From: Achromobacter pulmonis
GTDB lineage: Bacteria > Pseudomonadota > Gammaproteobacteria > Burkholderiales > Burkholderiaceae_B
Length of the DNA: 47,771 bases
Direction: 5' to 3'
NCBI RefSeq assembly: GCF_002885955.2
Contig: NZ_POQS01000009.1
Coordinates: forward strand, 144,849-192,619
The position numbers were made by a program, and so were the translations under genes. Below, one piece after another: positions 18,012 to 26,777 of this stretch. Below the pieces are notes generated by a model. It ran no database searches. It was not told where the DNA came from and worked only from the letters and a program-made list of their open reading frames with translations. Each line of letters opens with the position of its first letter. Position 1 is the stretch's first letter.

Positions 18012-18058
18012 GCGTGTGAGGGGTTGATGCCAGCCCACAGCCCCCCTTTCCATCCCGC

Positions 18059-19183
18059 CTAAGCCGGATAAAGCCCCCCCAGAATACGCTCCCCCCGCGC
18101 TCCCGTGACCGCGGGCATGCCCGCCGGCCGCCGCTCCAGGAACGCCTGCGCCAGCCACGCAAACGCCAGCGCCTCGACTTCCTGCGCCGGCACGCCCAGC
18201 GCGTCGGTGGCCTGCACCGGCCGCTGCAGGCAGTACGCCAGCTCGCGCATCAGCCCCGGATTGCGCGCGCCGCCGCCGCAGACGTACACCTCCTGGGTGC
18301 CGGGCGCGGCGGCGTCGATGGCGTTGGCCACGCTGCGCGCCGTCAGCCGCTCCAGCGTGGCCTGCACGTCCTGCGGGGCCGGGCTGGGGCCGTCGTAGGC
18401 CGCCAGCCGGCTGTCCAGCCATTGCATGTTGAACAGGTCGCGGCCGGTGGACTTGGGCGGCGGCAGGGCGAACCAGGGCTCGCCGGCGATCAGCTGTTCC
18501 AGCAGCGGCGCCAGCACCCGGCCGGTGGCGGCCCAGCGGCCGTCGGCGTCGAACGGCGCGCCCAGGTGGCGCTGGCACCAGCCGTCGAGCAGCACGTTGG
18601 CCGGGCCGGTGTCGAAGCCGCGCGGGGGCTGGCCGGGCGCGAGCAGCGTCACGTTGGCGATGCCGCCCAGGTTGAGCACGGCGCGGCCGTGGGCGGCGCC
18701 GAAGACGGCCGCGTGAAAGGGGGGCACCAGCGGCGCGCCCTGGCCGCCGGCGGCCACGTCGCGGCTGCGGAAGTCGGCCACCACGTCGATGCCGGTCAGT
18801 TCGGCCAGCAGGGCGGGCGCGTTGAGCTGCACGGTATAGCCGCGGTCGGGGCGGTGCCGCACCGTCTGGCCGTGGGCGCCGATGGCCGCCACGTCCTGCG
18901 CCGCCACCGCGGCGTCCTGCAGCAGCGCGGCCACGGCCTGGACATACAGGCGGGCCAGCGCATTGGCGGCCAGCGCGCCACGCGCCAGTTCGTCCTCGCC
19001 GGGCTGGTTCAGCGCCAGCAGTTCCTGGCGCAGACCGACCGGCATGGGCAGGCTGGCGCTGGCCAGCACCTGGGGCGGCTGCCCGCCGCCCAGGCGAGCC
19101 AGCACGCCGTCGACGCCGTCGACGCTGGTGCCCGACATCAAGCCGATGTAGAGCCTGGAATCCTTGGAGACTCGGGAAGTCAC
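18059..19183 (-). CDS. anmK: Anhydro-N-acetylmuramic acid kinase
   Basis: A 374-residue ASKHA-fold kinase that opens and phosphorylates 1,6-anhydroMurNAc during cell-wall recycling. Marks: LYIGLMSGTSVDGVDGVLAR at the N-terminus, IGAHGQTVRHRP (catalytic region), GFDTGPANVLLDGWC, and VYVCGGGARNPGLM. It lies downstream of the M23 endopeptidase gene on the same strand, an evident wall-metabolism pairing, but a terminator separates them. Confidence 0.95.
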   Translation of the reverse strand: MTSRVSKDSRLYIGLMSGTSVDGVDGVLARLGGGQPPQVLASASLPMPVGLRQELLALNQPGEDELARGALAANALARLYVQAVAALLQDAAVAAQDVAAIGAHGQTVRHRPDRGYTVQLNAPALLAELTGIDVVADFRSRDVAAGGQGAPLVPPFHAAVFGAAHGRAVLNLGGIANVTLLAPGQPPRGFDTGPANVLLDGWCQRHLGAPFDADGRWAATGRVLAPLLEQLIAGEPWFALPPPKSTGRDLFNMQWLDSRLAAYDGPSPAPQDVQATLERLTARSVANAIDAAAPGTQEVYVCGGGARNPGLMRELAYCLQRPVQATDALGVPAQEVEALAFAWLAQAFLERRPAGMPAVTGARGERILGGLYPA

Positions 19184-19201
19184 GGGATGGCCTCTCGCAA
19201 T

Positions 19202-19237
19202 AAAAAAAGCGGCCGCGCAGTGATCGTGCGAGGCCGC
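19202..19237 (-). terminator. Terminator of the M23 peptidase gene
   Basis: On the minus strand GCGGCCTCGCA and TGCGCGGCCGC pair with one mismatch, followed by seven T. It lies between the endopeptidase stop and the anmK start, so anmK depends on read-through or its own promoter. Confidence 0.8.
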
Positions 19238-19256
19238 CTTCGGGGTGACGTCTTGC

Positions 19257-20666
19257 CTAGCGGCTGGCCACGTTGGTCAGCGCGTCGGGCAGGGTCTGCT
19301 GGAACTGGGTCAGCAGCTGGATCTGCTGCTTGTACGGCGCCACGGCCTGGTTGAACGCGCGCACTTCGGCGGGTTCCAGGCTGCGCGCCACGGGCAGGTC
19401 CACGGCCAGCGGGTCGACCGGCTGGTTGGCCACGCGGAACTCGTAGTGCAGGTGCGGGCCGGTGGCCCAGCCGGTGGAGCCGACGTAGCCCAGCAGCTGG
19501 CCTTGCGAGATCTTCGCGCCCTTGGTGATGCCCTGGGCGATACGGCTCTGGTGCGCGTACAGCGTCGAGTACTTGCCGTGGTGCTTGACGATGACCACGT
19601 TGCCGTAGCCGTTCTGCCAGCCGGCGAATTCGACCGTGCCGTCGGCGGTGGAGTGGATCGGGGTGCCGGACGGCGCCGCGTAGTCCACGCCCTTGTGTCC
19701 CGTCCAGGTTTTGTGGATGGGGTGCATGCGCATGCCGAAGGTGGAGCTGATGCGGCTGAACTTCAGCGCGGTGCGCAGGAAGGCGCCGCGCAGGCTGGTG
19801 CCGTCGAAGTCGTAGTACGAGCCGCTCTTGTCGTCGGGGCTGAACCAGACGGCGCTGTAGGTCTTGCCGCCGTTGATGAATTCCAGCGCCAGCACGCGGC
19901 CGGCGCCGGCGTAGCGCCCGTCGTGCGAGCGCACTTCGTAGACCACGCGGAACTGGTCGCCCTGGCGCAGGTCGCGCAGGAAGTCGATCTTGGCGCTGAG
20001 GATGTCGGCCATCTGCATGGTGACCGAATCCGGGATGCCGGCCTCGTCGGTGGCGCCGAACAGCGAGGAGCGGATCGTGCCCACGGCCACGCGGGTCTGG
20101 CGCTCGGTGTTTTCGGTGACTTCCTCGGCCTTGTAGCTGTCGCCCGACGGCGCCACGTGCAGCAGGCGCGTGACGATCTGGCCGTCGGCCTCGTTGCCGG
20201 GGGTGTGGATATAGCGCAGCCAGAGCAGCTTGCCGTCTTCGTCGGTCGCGGCCTGCACGGAGCGGCCGGGGTACAGCTTGTAGATGCTGCGGGCGCTGGC
20301 GTCGTGGGTCAGGAAGGCCTGCAGGTTGGGCGCGTCCAGGTCCAGGCGCTGCAGCACGGCCGACAGCGTGTCGCCCGGGCGGATGCGGGTCTCGCTGATG
20401 TAGGGCGCGGCGCTGGGGGCGCTGACTTCGACCTGCTCGGCGCTTAGCGGCAGGACGCTGCGGATGATGCGCGACGGGGGGAGTTCGGTGCGGTCGGGTT
20501 GCTGCACCATGCCGAGGGCGGCGGCGCCGGCAAACAGGCCGAGTGCGGTGACGAGAAGAGTGCGGCGGAAAAGTCCCGAGCGGTGCGGCTTGGGTTCTAC
20601 GGGCGCAAACAGGGCAGCAACTTTGCGCTTGATGCTACTCGCCAGTTCGTGGAGGCCACGAGTCAT
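19257..20666 (-). CDS. M23-family murein endopeptidase (MepM-like)
   Basis: A 469-residue cell-wall hydrolase anchored by an N-terminal membrane segment (about residues 36-53, LLVTALGLFAGAAALGMV). Next comes an OapA/LysM-like region (residues 90-145, IRPGDTLSAVLQRL) and a C-terminal LytM domain with the zinc ligands H324 and D328 (GHKGVDYAAP) and the HLH pair at 405-407 (GPHLHYEF). All ligands are present, so it should be active, cleaving cross-links during wall growth. It is divergent from tyrS. Confidence 0.93.
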   Translation of the reverse strand: MTRGLHELASSIKRKVAALFAPVEPKPHRSGLFRRTLLVTALGLFAGAAALGMVQQPDRTELPPSRIIRSVLPLSAEQVEVSAPSAAPYISETRIRPGDTLSAVLQRLDLDAPNLQAFLTHDASARSIYKLYPGRSVQAATDEDGKLLWLRYIHTPGNEADGQIVTRLLHVAPSGDSYKAEEVTENTERQTRVAVGTIRSSLFGATDEAGIPDSVTMQMADILSAKIDFLRDLRQGDQFRVVYEVRSHDGRYAGAGRVLALEFINGGKTYSAVWFSPDDKSGSYYDFDGTSLRGAFLRTALKFSRISSTFGMRMHPIHKTWTGHKGVDYAAPSGTPIHSTADGTVEFAGWQNGYGNVVIVKHHGKYSTLYAHQSRIAQGITKGAKISQGQLLGYVGSTGWATGPHLHYEFRVANQPVDPLAVDLPVARSLEPAEVRAFNQAVAPYKQQIQLLTQFQQTLPDALTNVASR

Positions 20667-20859
20667 CGTGAAGTTACCCTCTCAGGTGGCAGGAGCTCGC
20701 AGGGTGCGTATGCGGACATACCCTCGCGCGCCACGGTTTCCGGGGCAAGGGCAGGCGCGAGGCGCATCTTGTGAACAACGGGTGAGTGAAACGGAAAAAC
20801 CGGGGTAAAGCGGCCGCAACTGCGTATAGCTGGCAATTGCGTATGATTAGGGCGGTATC

Positions 20860-20876
20860 CTAGCCGATTCGGCTAG
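20860..20876. promoter_or_regulatory. 17-bp palindrome in the tyrS upstream region
   Basis: CTAGCCGA-T-TCGGCTAG is a perfect inverted repeat, about 70 bp upstream of tyrS, overlapping a possible -10 (TAGAAT, 20874-20879). It lies in the 277-bp divergent region between the M23 gene and tyrS and could be an operator or a small RNA hairpin. I see no T-box leader. Confidence 0.4.
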
Positions 20877-20943
20877 AATTTTCGATAGTTTTCGTCACTT
20901 TTTACACCTTTTTGTCGGCCAAAGCCGCGTCAGTCCCCCTGCC

Positions 20944-22173
20944 ATGTCATCCTCAGAAGCCCCCATCACTCCCGAAGTCGAAGCCGATCTGCGTATAGCC
21001 CAGCGTGGCTGCGACGAACTCCTGGTCGAATCCGAGTTCGTCCGCAAGCTGGCCCGCAGCCGCGCCACCGGCGTGCCGCTGCGCATCAAGCTGGGGCTGG
21101 ACCCCACCGCGCCCGACATCCACCTGGGCCACACGGTGGTGCTGAACAAGATGCGCCAGCTGCAGGACATGGGGCACAACGTCATCTTCCTGATCGGCGA
21201 TTTCACCTCGACCATCGGCGATCCCAGCGGCCGCAACAACACCCGCCCGCCGCTGACCCGCGAGCAGATCGAGGCCAACGCCCAGACCTATTACGCCCAG
21301 GCCAGCCTGGTGCTGGACCCGGCGCGCACCGAGATCCGCTACAACTCCGAGTGGTGCGATCCGCTGGGCGCGCGCGGCATGATCCAGCTGGCCTCGCGCT
21401 ACACCGTGGCGCGCATGATGGAGCGCGAGGACTTCACCAAGCGCTTCAAGAACGGCGTGCCGATCTCGGTGCACGAATTCCTGTATCCGCTGATGCAGGG
21501 CTATGACTCGGTGGCGCTGAAGTCCGATCTGGAGCTGGGGGGCACCGATCAGAAGTTCAACCTGCTGGTCGGCCGCGAGCTGCAAAAGGAATATGGCCAG
21601 GAGCCCCAGTGCATCCTGACGATGCCGCTGCTGGTGGGCACCGACGGCGTCGAGAAGATGTCCAAGTCCAAGGGCAACTACATCGGCATTTCGGAGTCGC
21701 CCGACTCCATGTTCGGCAAGCTCATGTCGATTTCCGACACGCTGATGTGGCGCTACTTCGAGCTGCTGTCGTTCCTGTCGCTGGACGCGATCGCCGCGCT
21801 CAAGCAGGAAATCGACGGCGGGCGCAACCCGCGCGACGCCAAGGTCATGCTGGCCCAGGAAATCATCACGCGCTTCCACTCGGCCAAGGCCGCCGAAGAG
21901 GCGCTGGCCACGTTCGAGGCCCGCTTCCGCGACGGCGCCATTCCCGACGACATCCCCGAAGTGAACATCGGCGGCGCGCCGGTGGGCATACTCAAGCTGC
22001 TGCGCGAAGCCGGCCTGGTGGCGTCCGGCTCGGAGGCGCAGCGCAACGTGGAGCAGGGCGGCGTGCGCGTCAACGGCGACCGCGTGGAAGACAAATCGTT
22101 GCAATTGCCCGCGGGGTCTTACGTGGTCCAGGTGGGCAAGCGCAAGTTCGCGCGTGTTAATTTGAAGCCGTGA
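20944..22173 (+). CDS. tyrS: Tyrosyl-tRNA synthetase
   Basis: A 409-residue class I synthetase. The first ATP motif is HLGH (60-63), the second KMSKS (in GVEKMSKSKGN), i.e. the TyrZ-like variant rather than the KFGKT of E. coli TyrS. A C-terminal S4-like RNA-binding domain ends ...YVVQVGKRKFARVNLKP. No strong Shine-Dalgarno is seen, but the ATG and N-terminus fit the family. Confidence 0.96.
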   Translation: MSSSEAPITPEVEADLRIAQRGCDELLVESEFVRKLARSRATGVPLRIKLGLDPTAPDIHLGHTVVLNKMRQLQDMGHNVIFLIGDFTSTIGDPSGRNNTRPPLTREQIEANAQTYYAQASLVLDPARTEIRYNSEWCDPLGARGMIQLASRYTVARMMEREDFTKRFKNGVPISVHEFLYPLMQGYDSVALKSDLELGGTDQKFNLLVGRELQKEYGQEPQCILTMPLLVGTDGVEKMSKSKGNYIGISESPDSMFGKLMSISDTLMWRYFELLSFLSLDAIAALKQEIDGGRNPRDAKVMLAQEIITRFHSAKAAEEALATFEARFRDGAIPDDIPEVNIGGAPVGILKLLREAGLVASGSEAQRNVEQGGVRVNGDRVEDKSLQLPAGSYVVQVGKRKFARVNLKP

Positions 22174-22247
22174 CAATCAGGATTTGATACCCTGTGAGCG
22201 TACGGGCAGGGGCTGTGGGGCCTTTGCGGCAAATCTAGGAGCACGAC

Positions 22248-22904
22248 ATGGAACTCTCGAGTTTGTCCTTTTCCGATCACGAGTCGATTCCGGAGCGCTA
22301 CGCTTTCGGCAAGATCGATGCGCAATCGCACGTCGCGCTGGCAGACAACTACAACCCGCAGTTTTCCTGGGACGACGTCCCGGCGGGTACGCAGTCGTTC
22401 GCCCTGATCTGCCACGATCCCGACGTCCCCTCCAGTCCCGACGACGTCAACCAGGAAGGCCGCGAAGTGCCGGCCGACCTGCCGCGCGTGGACTTCTTCC
22501 ACTGGGTGCTGGTGGACCTGGCCGCCGACATGCGCGAAATCGACGAAGGGGCCTTCTCCAACGGCATCACGCCGCGCGGCAAAGGCGGCCCGCTGGCGCC
22601 CATGGACACGCGCCAGGGCATCAACTCGTATTCCTCGTGGTTCGCCAATGACCACGACATGAGCGGGGATTATTTCGGCTATGACGGCCCGTGCCCGCCC
22701 TGGAACGACGCGCTGGTGCACCGCTACGTGTTCACCCTGTACGCGCTGGACGTGCCGACCCTGAACCTGCAGGGTTCGTTCACCGGCGAGGACGCGCTGC
22801 GCGCCATGCAGAACCACGTGCTGGCCAAGGCCTCGCTGACCGGCACCTACACGCTCAATCCCAGGCTTGCGCCCAAGCAGATCGGCGCCACCTCGGCCTC
22901 CTGA
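22248..22904 (+). CDS. YbhB/YbcL-family (PEBP, Raf-kinase-inhibitor-like) protein
   Basis: A 218-residue protein of the phosphatidylethanolamine-binding-protein fold: an FSWDDVPAGTQSFALICHDPD stretch near residue 45, FFHWVLVDL, and GYDGPCPPWNDALVHRYVFTLYALD. No signal peptide is seen, so cytosolic. Bacterial members have no settled function. A clear AGGAGC ribosome site precedes it, and a terminator follows. Confidence 0.9.
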   Translation: MELSSLSFSDHESIPERYAFGKIDAQSHVALADNYNPQFSWDDVPAGTQSFALICHDPDVPSSPDDVNQEGREVPADLPRVDFFHWVLVDLAADMREIDEGAFSNGITPRGKGGPLAPMDTRQGINSYSSWFANDHDMSGDYFGYDGPCPPWNDALVHRYVFTLYALDVPTLNLQGSFTGEDALRAMQNHVLAKASLTGTYTLNPRLAPKQIGATSAS

Positions 22905-22919
22905 GGCCGCGCCGCCGGA

Positions 22920-22948
22920 AAGGGGCCGCTTTATGCGGCCCTTTTTTT
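22920..22948 (+). terminator. Terminator after the PEBP-family gene
   Basis: AGGGGCCGC-TTTAT-GCGGCCCTTTTTTT: an 8-bp GC stem with a T7 tail, 16 bp after the stop codon. Confidence 0.92.
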
Positions 22949-23170
22949 CTTGCCGGCTTGCATGAAAGTTCCTCAAGCCGGCTTGAGGCGTTTTGCCGTA
23001 CGCGCCGCGATGCCGTGGTTTTCGCGCCCGTCGCGGCATTTTTGCCCGGGTTGCGCGCATTTTGGCGGCAATTTGCCCAGCCCGACGCGGTAAACTATCC
23101 GCCATTGTCCGGGTTTACCCCGTCCGACGCCGTTTTCCTCTCTTTCTTACCGTCTCAGGAACCCCCCGTC

Positions 23171-24421
23171 ATGTTTGACCGCAACCTCACCCTGTCCAAG
23201 GCTGACCCGGACGTTTGGGCCGCCATCCAGAAGGAAGACGTGCGCCAGGAGCAGCACATCGAGCTGATCGCTTCGGAAAACTACGCCAGCCCGGCCGTCA
23301 TGGAAGCCCAGGGCACGCAGTTCACGAACAAGTATGCCGAAGGCTACCCGGGCAAGCGCTACTACGGCGGTTGCGAGTACGTGGACGTGGTCGAACAGCT
23401 GGCCATCGACCGCCTGAAGCAGATCTTCGGCGCCGAAGCCGCCAACGTGCAGCCCAACTCGGGCTCGCAGGCCAACCAGGGCGTGTACATGGCCGTCCTC
23501 AAGCCGGGCGACACCGTGCTGGGCATGAGCCTGGCCGAAGGCGGCCACCTGACCCACGGCGCTTCCGTTAACGCCTCGGGCAAGCTGTACAACTTCATCT
23601 CGTACGGCCTGGACGAAAACGAAGTCCTGAACTACGCCCAGGTCGAGCAGCTGGCCAAGGAGCACAAGCCCAAGCTGATCGTCGCCGGCGCCTCGGCCTA
23701 CGCCCTGCACATCGATTTCGAGCGCATGGCCCGCATCGCCCACGACAACGGTGCGCTGTTCATGGTCGACATCGCCCACTACGCCGGCCTGGTCGCCGGC
23801 GGCGTCTACCCCAACCCGGTGCCGCACGCCGACTTCGTCACCTCGACCACGCACAAGTCGCTGCGCGGCCCGCGCGGCGGCGTCATCATGATGAAGGCCG
23901 AGTACGAAAAGATCATCAACTCGGCGATCTTCCCCGGCATCCAGGGCGGCCCGCTGATGCACGTCATCGCCGGCAAGGCCGTGGCCTTCAAGGAAGCGCT
24001 GGAACCCGAGTTCAAGACCTACGCCGAGCAGGTCGTCAAGAACGCCAAGGTCCTGGCCGACACGCTGGTCAAGCGCGGCCTGCGCATCGTTTCCGGCCGC
24101 ACCGAAAGCCACGTGATGCTGGTGGACCTGCGCTCCAAGGGCATCACCGGCAAGGAAGCCGAAGCCGTGCTGGGCCAGGCCCACATCACGGTCAACAAGA
24201 ACGCCATCCCGAACGACCCGGAAAAGCCCTTCGTGACCAGCGGCATCCGCCTGGGCACGCCGGCCATGACCACCCGCGGCTTCAAGGAAGCGGAAGCCGA
24301 GCTGACCGCCAACCTGATCGCCGACGTGCTGGACAACCCGCGCGACGAGGCCAACATCGCCGCCGTGCGCGCCCGCGTCAATGAACTGACCGCGCGCCTG
24401 CCGGTCTACGGCAAGAAGTAA
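23171..24421 (+). CDS. glyA: Serine hydroxymethyltransferase
   Basis: A 416-residue PLP enzyme converting serine and tetrahydrofolate to glycine and methylene-THF. The PLP lysine is in STTHKSLRGPRGG (about residue 230); the N-terminal region reads ELIASENYASPAVMEAQGT and later GGHLTHGA. The ATG at 23171 is used; the longer open frame from 22691 is a shadow of the preceding gene. No glycine riboswitch is visible in the 266-bp upstream region. Confidence 0.97.
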   Translation: MFDRNLTLSKADPDVWAAIQKEDVRQEQHIELIASENYASPAVMEAQGTQFTNKYAEGYPGKRYYGGCEYVDVVEQLAIDRLKQIFGAEAANVQPNSGSQANQGVYMAVLKPGDTVLGMSLAEGGHLTHGASVNASGKLYNFISYGLDENEVLNYAQVEQLAKEHKPKLIVAGASAYALHIDFERMARIAHDNGALFMVDIAHYAGLVAGGVYPNPVPHADFVTSTTHKSLRGPRGGVIMMKAEYEKIINSAIFPGIQGGPLMHVIAGKAVAFKEALEPEFKTYAEQVVKNAKVLADTLVKRGLRIVSGRTESHVMLVDLRSKGITGKEAEAVLGQAHITVNKNAIPNDPEKPFVTSGIRLGTPAMTTRGFKEAEAELTANLIADVLDNPRDEANIAAVRARVNELTARLPVYGKK

Positions 24422-24458
24422 GCCCGCCTGCGGGCCGCGCGCCCGCACTGGCCTGGCT

Positions 24459-24499
24459 AAGGGACGGTCCCGCAAGGCGCCGTCCCTTCGCTTTTTTTG
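24459..24499 (+). terminator. Terminator of glyA
   Basis: AAGGGACGG and CCGTCCCTT form a 9-bp stem around a 13-nt loop, followed by CGC and seven T. Confidence 0.88.
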
Positions 24500-24594
24500 C
24501 GGGCCCCGGCCTTGCGGCCTGGCCTGTATGGATGGCTGCGGGTCGCCGTTACAATATGCTTAACTATTGCCTCCAGCGCCTTTAGGGATCACAC

Positions 24595-25074
24595 ATGCGG
24601 TGTCCATTTTGCGGCAATGCCGAAACGCAGGTCGTCGACAGCCGGGTCTCCGAAGAGGGCGACGCCATCCGGCGTCGCCGCCGCTGCCTGTCCTGCGACA
24701 AGCGGTTCACCACGTATGAACGGGTGGAGCTCGCCATGCCTTCGGTCGTCAAGCGCAACGGCAGCCGCAGCGATTACGATCCCGGCAAGCTGCGCGCCAG
24801 CCTGAGCCTGGCGCTGCGCAAGCGGCCGGTCAGCACCGAAGACGTGGACGCCGCGGTCGCCCGCATCGAAGAGCAGCTGCTGGCCAGCGGGCTGCGCGAG
24901 GTGCCCACCGAGCAGATCGGCGAACTGGTCATGAACGAGCTGCGCAAGCTCGACAAGGTGGCCTACGTGCGCTTCGCCTCGGTCTACAAGAGCTTCGAGG
25001 ACATCGGCGAATTCGTCGAGGCCATCCGCGAGATGCAGGGCCCGCTGCTGCCGGGCAAGCTGCGCAAGGACTAA
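24595..25074 (+). CDS. nrdR: Transcriptional repressor NrdR
   Basis: A 159-residue repressor of ribonucleotide reductase genes. The zinc ribbon uses C3, C6, C31 and C34 (MRCPFC, CLSC) and is followed by an ATP-cone (residues 49-139; VVKRNGSRSDYDPGKLRASL). Full family length. glyA-nrdR adjacency is frequent in beta- and gammaproteobacteria. TACAAT about 45 bp upstream may be the -10. Confidence 0.97.
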   Translation: MRCPFCGNAETQVVDSRVSEEGDAIRRRRRCLSCDKRFTTYERVELAMPSVVKRNGSRSDYDPGKLRASLSLALRKRPVSTEDVDAAVARIEEQLLASGLREVPTEQIGELVMNELRKLDKVAYVRFASVYKSFEDIGEFVEAIREMQGPLLPGKLRKD

Positions 25075-25085
25075 GCCCCGTCCCG

Positions 25086-26048
25086 TCAGTGTTCGGCCGC
25101 CGCGCGCGCCAGGCTGGGCGTGAGCGGCTGGAACTTGCGCCAGACCCGCCGCATGTGCTGGGCCGAGCCGAAACCCGATTTTTCGGCCACGCGCTCCAGG
25201 TCCAGCCGGGTGTCGCGCAGCAGGTCGCGCGCCAGCGCCACGCGTATCTGGTAGAGATAGTCCATCGGCGTGCAGCCCGCGTGCTCGCGGAACAGGCGGG
25301 TCAGATGGCGCGCGCTGGTATGCGCGTGGTCGGCCAGCGATTGCGCCGACCACGGCGCGGCCGGATCGCGGATCACGGCGTCCTGCACCCGGTGCACGCC
25401 CGGATGCAGGTGGCTGCGGTGGTCCAGCCAGGGCGACAGCGCCGAATCGGTGCCGGCGCGCCGCTGGTAGACCACCATGTCGCGCGCCACCTCGCTGGCC
25501 ACCCGCGGCCCGCAATGGCGCGACACCATGTGCAGCGCCAGGTCGATGCCGGCGGTAATGCCGGCGCTGCTGACCAGTTTGCCGTCCTCGACGAAGATGC
25601 GGTTGTCGTGCAGCCGCGCGCTCGGGTCTATGGCCGCCAGCTGCTGCAGGCAGCTGTGGTGCGTGGTGCATTCGCGCTGCCGCGTCAGTCCGGCGCGGGC
25701 CGCGAACAGCGCGCCCGCGCACACGGTCATCAGCGTGAAGCCGTCGGCCGGGTGGCGCTGCGCGAGCCACTCGATGATGGCGCGGGCCTGCGGCTCGTCC
25801 AGGCGCGTGGGCTGGCCCACCACGCCCGATACGATGACCAGCGCGTGCGCCGGCAAGGCTGCCGGCAGCGGCTTGACCTGGGCCAGGTGCAGGCCGGGCA
25901 GGCCGCTCTCGACCTCGCGCGACGGGCCGCAGAAATGCAGTTCGAACGCGCCGGGGCAGAGTTTGTTGGCCACGCGGAACGCTTCGGCCGGGCCGGCCAC
26001 GTCCAGCAGGACGACGCCTTGCGACAGCACGAAATACACCGGCACCAT
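25086..26048 (-). CDS. GlxA-family regulator (DJ-1/PfpI domain + AraC HTH)
   Basis: A 320-residue regulator with an N-terminal class-I amidotransferase/DJ-1-like domain, whose nucleophile-elbow cysteine is C110 (MTVCAGALFAARAG), and a C-terminal AraC-type double HTH (AHTSARHLTRLFREHAGC ... VAEKSGFGSAQHMRRVW). Such proteins activate catabolic genes in response to small nitrogen compounds (glycine betaine, choline, arginine relatives). It follows a cysteine hydrolase gene by 9 bp on the same strand, which is its most likely target or partner. Confidence 0.88.
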   Translation of the reverse strand: MVPVYFVLSQGVVLLDVAGPAEAFRVANKLCPGAFELHFCGPSREVESGLPGLHLAQVKPLPAALPAHALVIVSGVVGQPTRLDEPQARAIIEWLAQRHPADGFTLMTVCAGALFAARAGLTRQRECTTHHSCLQQLAAIDPSARLHDNRIFVEDGKLVSSAGITAGIDLALHMVSRHCGPRVASEVARDMVVYQRRAGTDSALSPWLDHRSHLHPGVHRVQDAVIRDPAAPWSAQSLADHAHTSARHLTRLFREHAGCTPMDYLYQIRVALARDLLRDTRLDLERVAEKSGFGSAQHMRRVWRKFQPLTPSLARAAAEH

Positions 26049-26057
26049 GCGCGGCTC

Positions 26058-26621
26058 CTAGCCCGCCAGCGCGTCGGCGGCCCGCGCGATGCGGGCGAAG
26101 CGCCCCTGCAGCACCAGTTCGGTGCGGTCGCGGATCTCGGCCGGCGTGTAGTTCTTGCCGGACGGACTCTGCATGGCGAAGGTCAGCGTGGCGTCGGTCG
26201 GGAATACGACCTTGAAACCGGCGTCGCTGGCGTGGCGGGCCGTGGTTTCGCAGCACTGCTCGGTGCGGATGCCGCAGACGATGACGCCCTCGATGCCGTG
26301 CTCGCGCAGCCAGTCGTGCAGGCTGGCGCCGTCGGCGTCGACCGCGTAGAGCGAGGAATGCACGGTTTTGTGGAACACGGCGGAGGGGGCGAGGTGCAGC
26401 TCCTTCAGCGTGCGCACGTGGCCGGAAGCCAGCGAGAACGGGTTGGCCGGGTCGTTGGCGGCGCTGGTGTGGAACACCTGCAGCACCGGCATGTCGCGGG
26501 CGACGGCGGCGTCGATCAGGGACTGGATCTGCCCGAGGAACGCCGGATATTCCGTTTCGTCCCAAAACGGACGCAGCCGGAAAGATTCTTGTACGTCGAT
26601 GACGATCAGCGCTTGTTTCAT
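26058..26621 (-). CDS. Isochorismatase-family cysteine hydrolase (second copy)
   Basis: A 187-residue hydrolase with D9 (LIVIDVQ), K85 (VFHKTVHSS) and C123 (TEQCCETT) as the catalytic triad. It is not closely similar to the hydrolase at 1854-2525 outside these motifs. It is the first gene of a two-gene unit with a GlxA-type regulator and diverges from ribD. Substrate unknown; an amide or carbamoyl compound is the family expectation. Confidence 0.87.
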   Translation of the reverse strand: MKQALIVIDVQESFRLRPFWDETEYPAFLGQIQSLIDAAVARDMPVLQVFHTSAANDPANPFSLASGHVRTLKELHLAPSAVFHKTVHSSLYAVDADGASLHDWLREHGIEGVIVCGIRTEQCCETTARHASDAGFKVVFPTDATLTFAMQSPSGKNYTPAEIRDRTELVLQGRFARIARAADALAG

Positions 26622-26777
26622 GGACCGGCTCCAGGCAATGGAATAAAAAGGGGTGTAGCGACAGTTTTACTGCAATCCCGGCGCCGCCGGCGCGCCGCGA
26701 AAGACGCCTATCGGCCCAAAACGGACATTCACTGGCGGCCCCGTCGCAGGCGGCCGGCGCGGCATACAATCCTGGGC

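Noticed and set aside
22905..23170. Glycine riboswitch upstream of glyA
   Set aside because: Only a terminator and GC-rich spacer are visible; no aptamer-like conserved core.
26622..26777. FMN riboswitch upstream of ribD
   Set aside because: The gap is short, lacks the conserved RFN core and is already needed by two divergent promoters.
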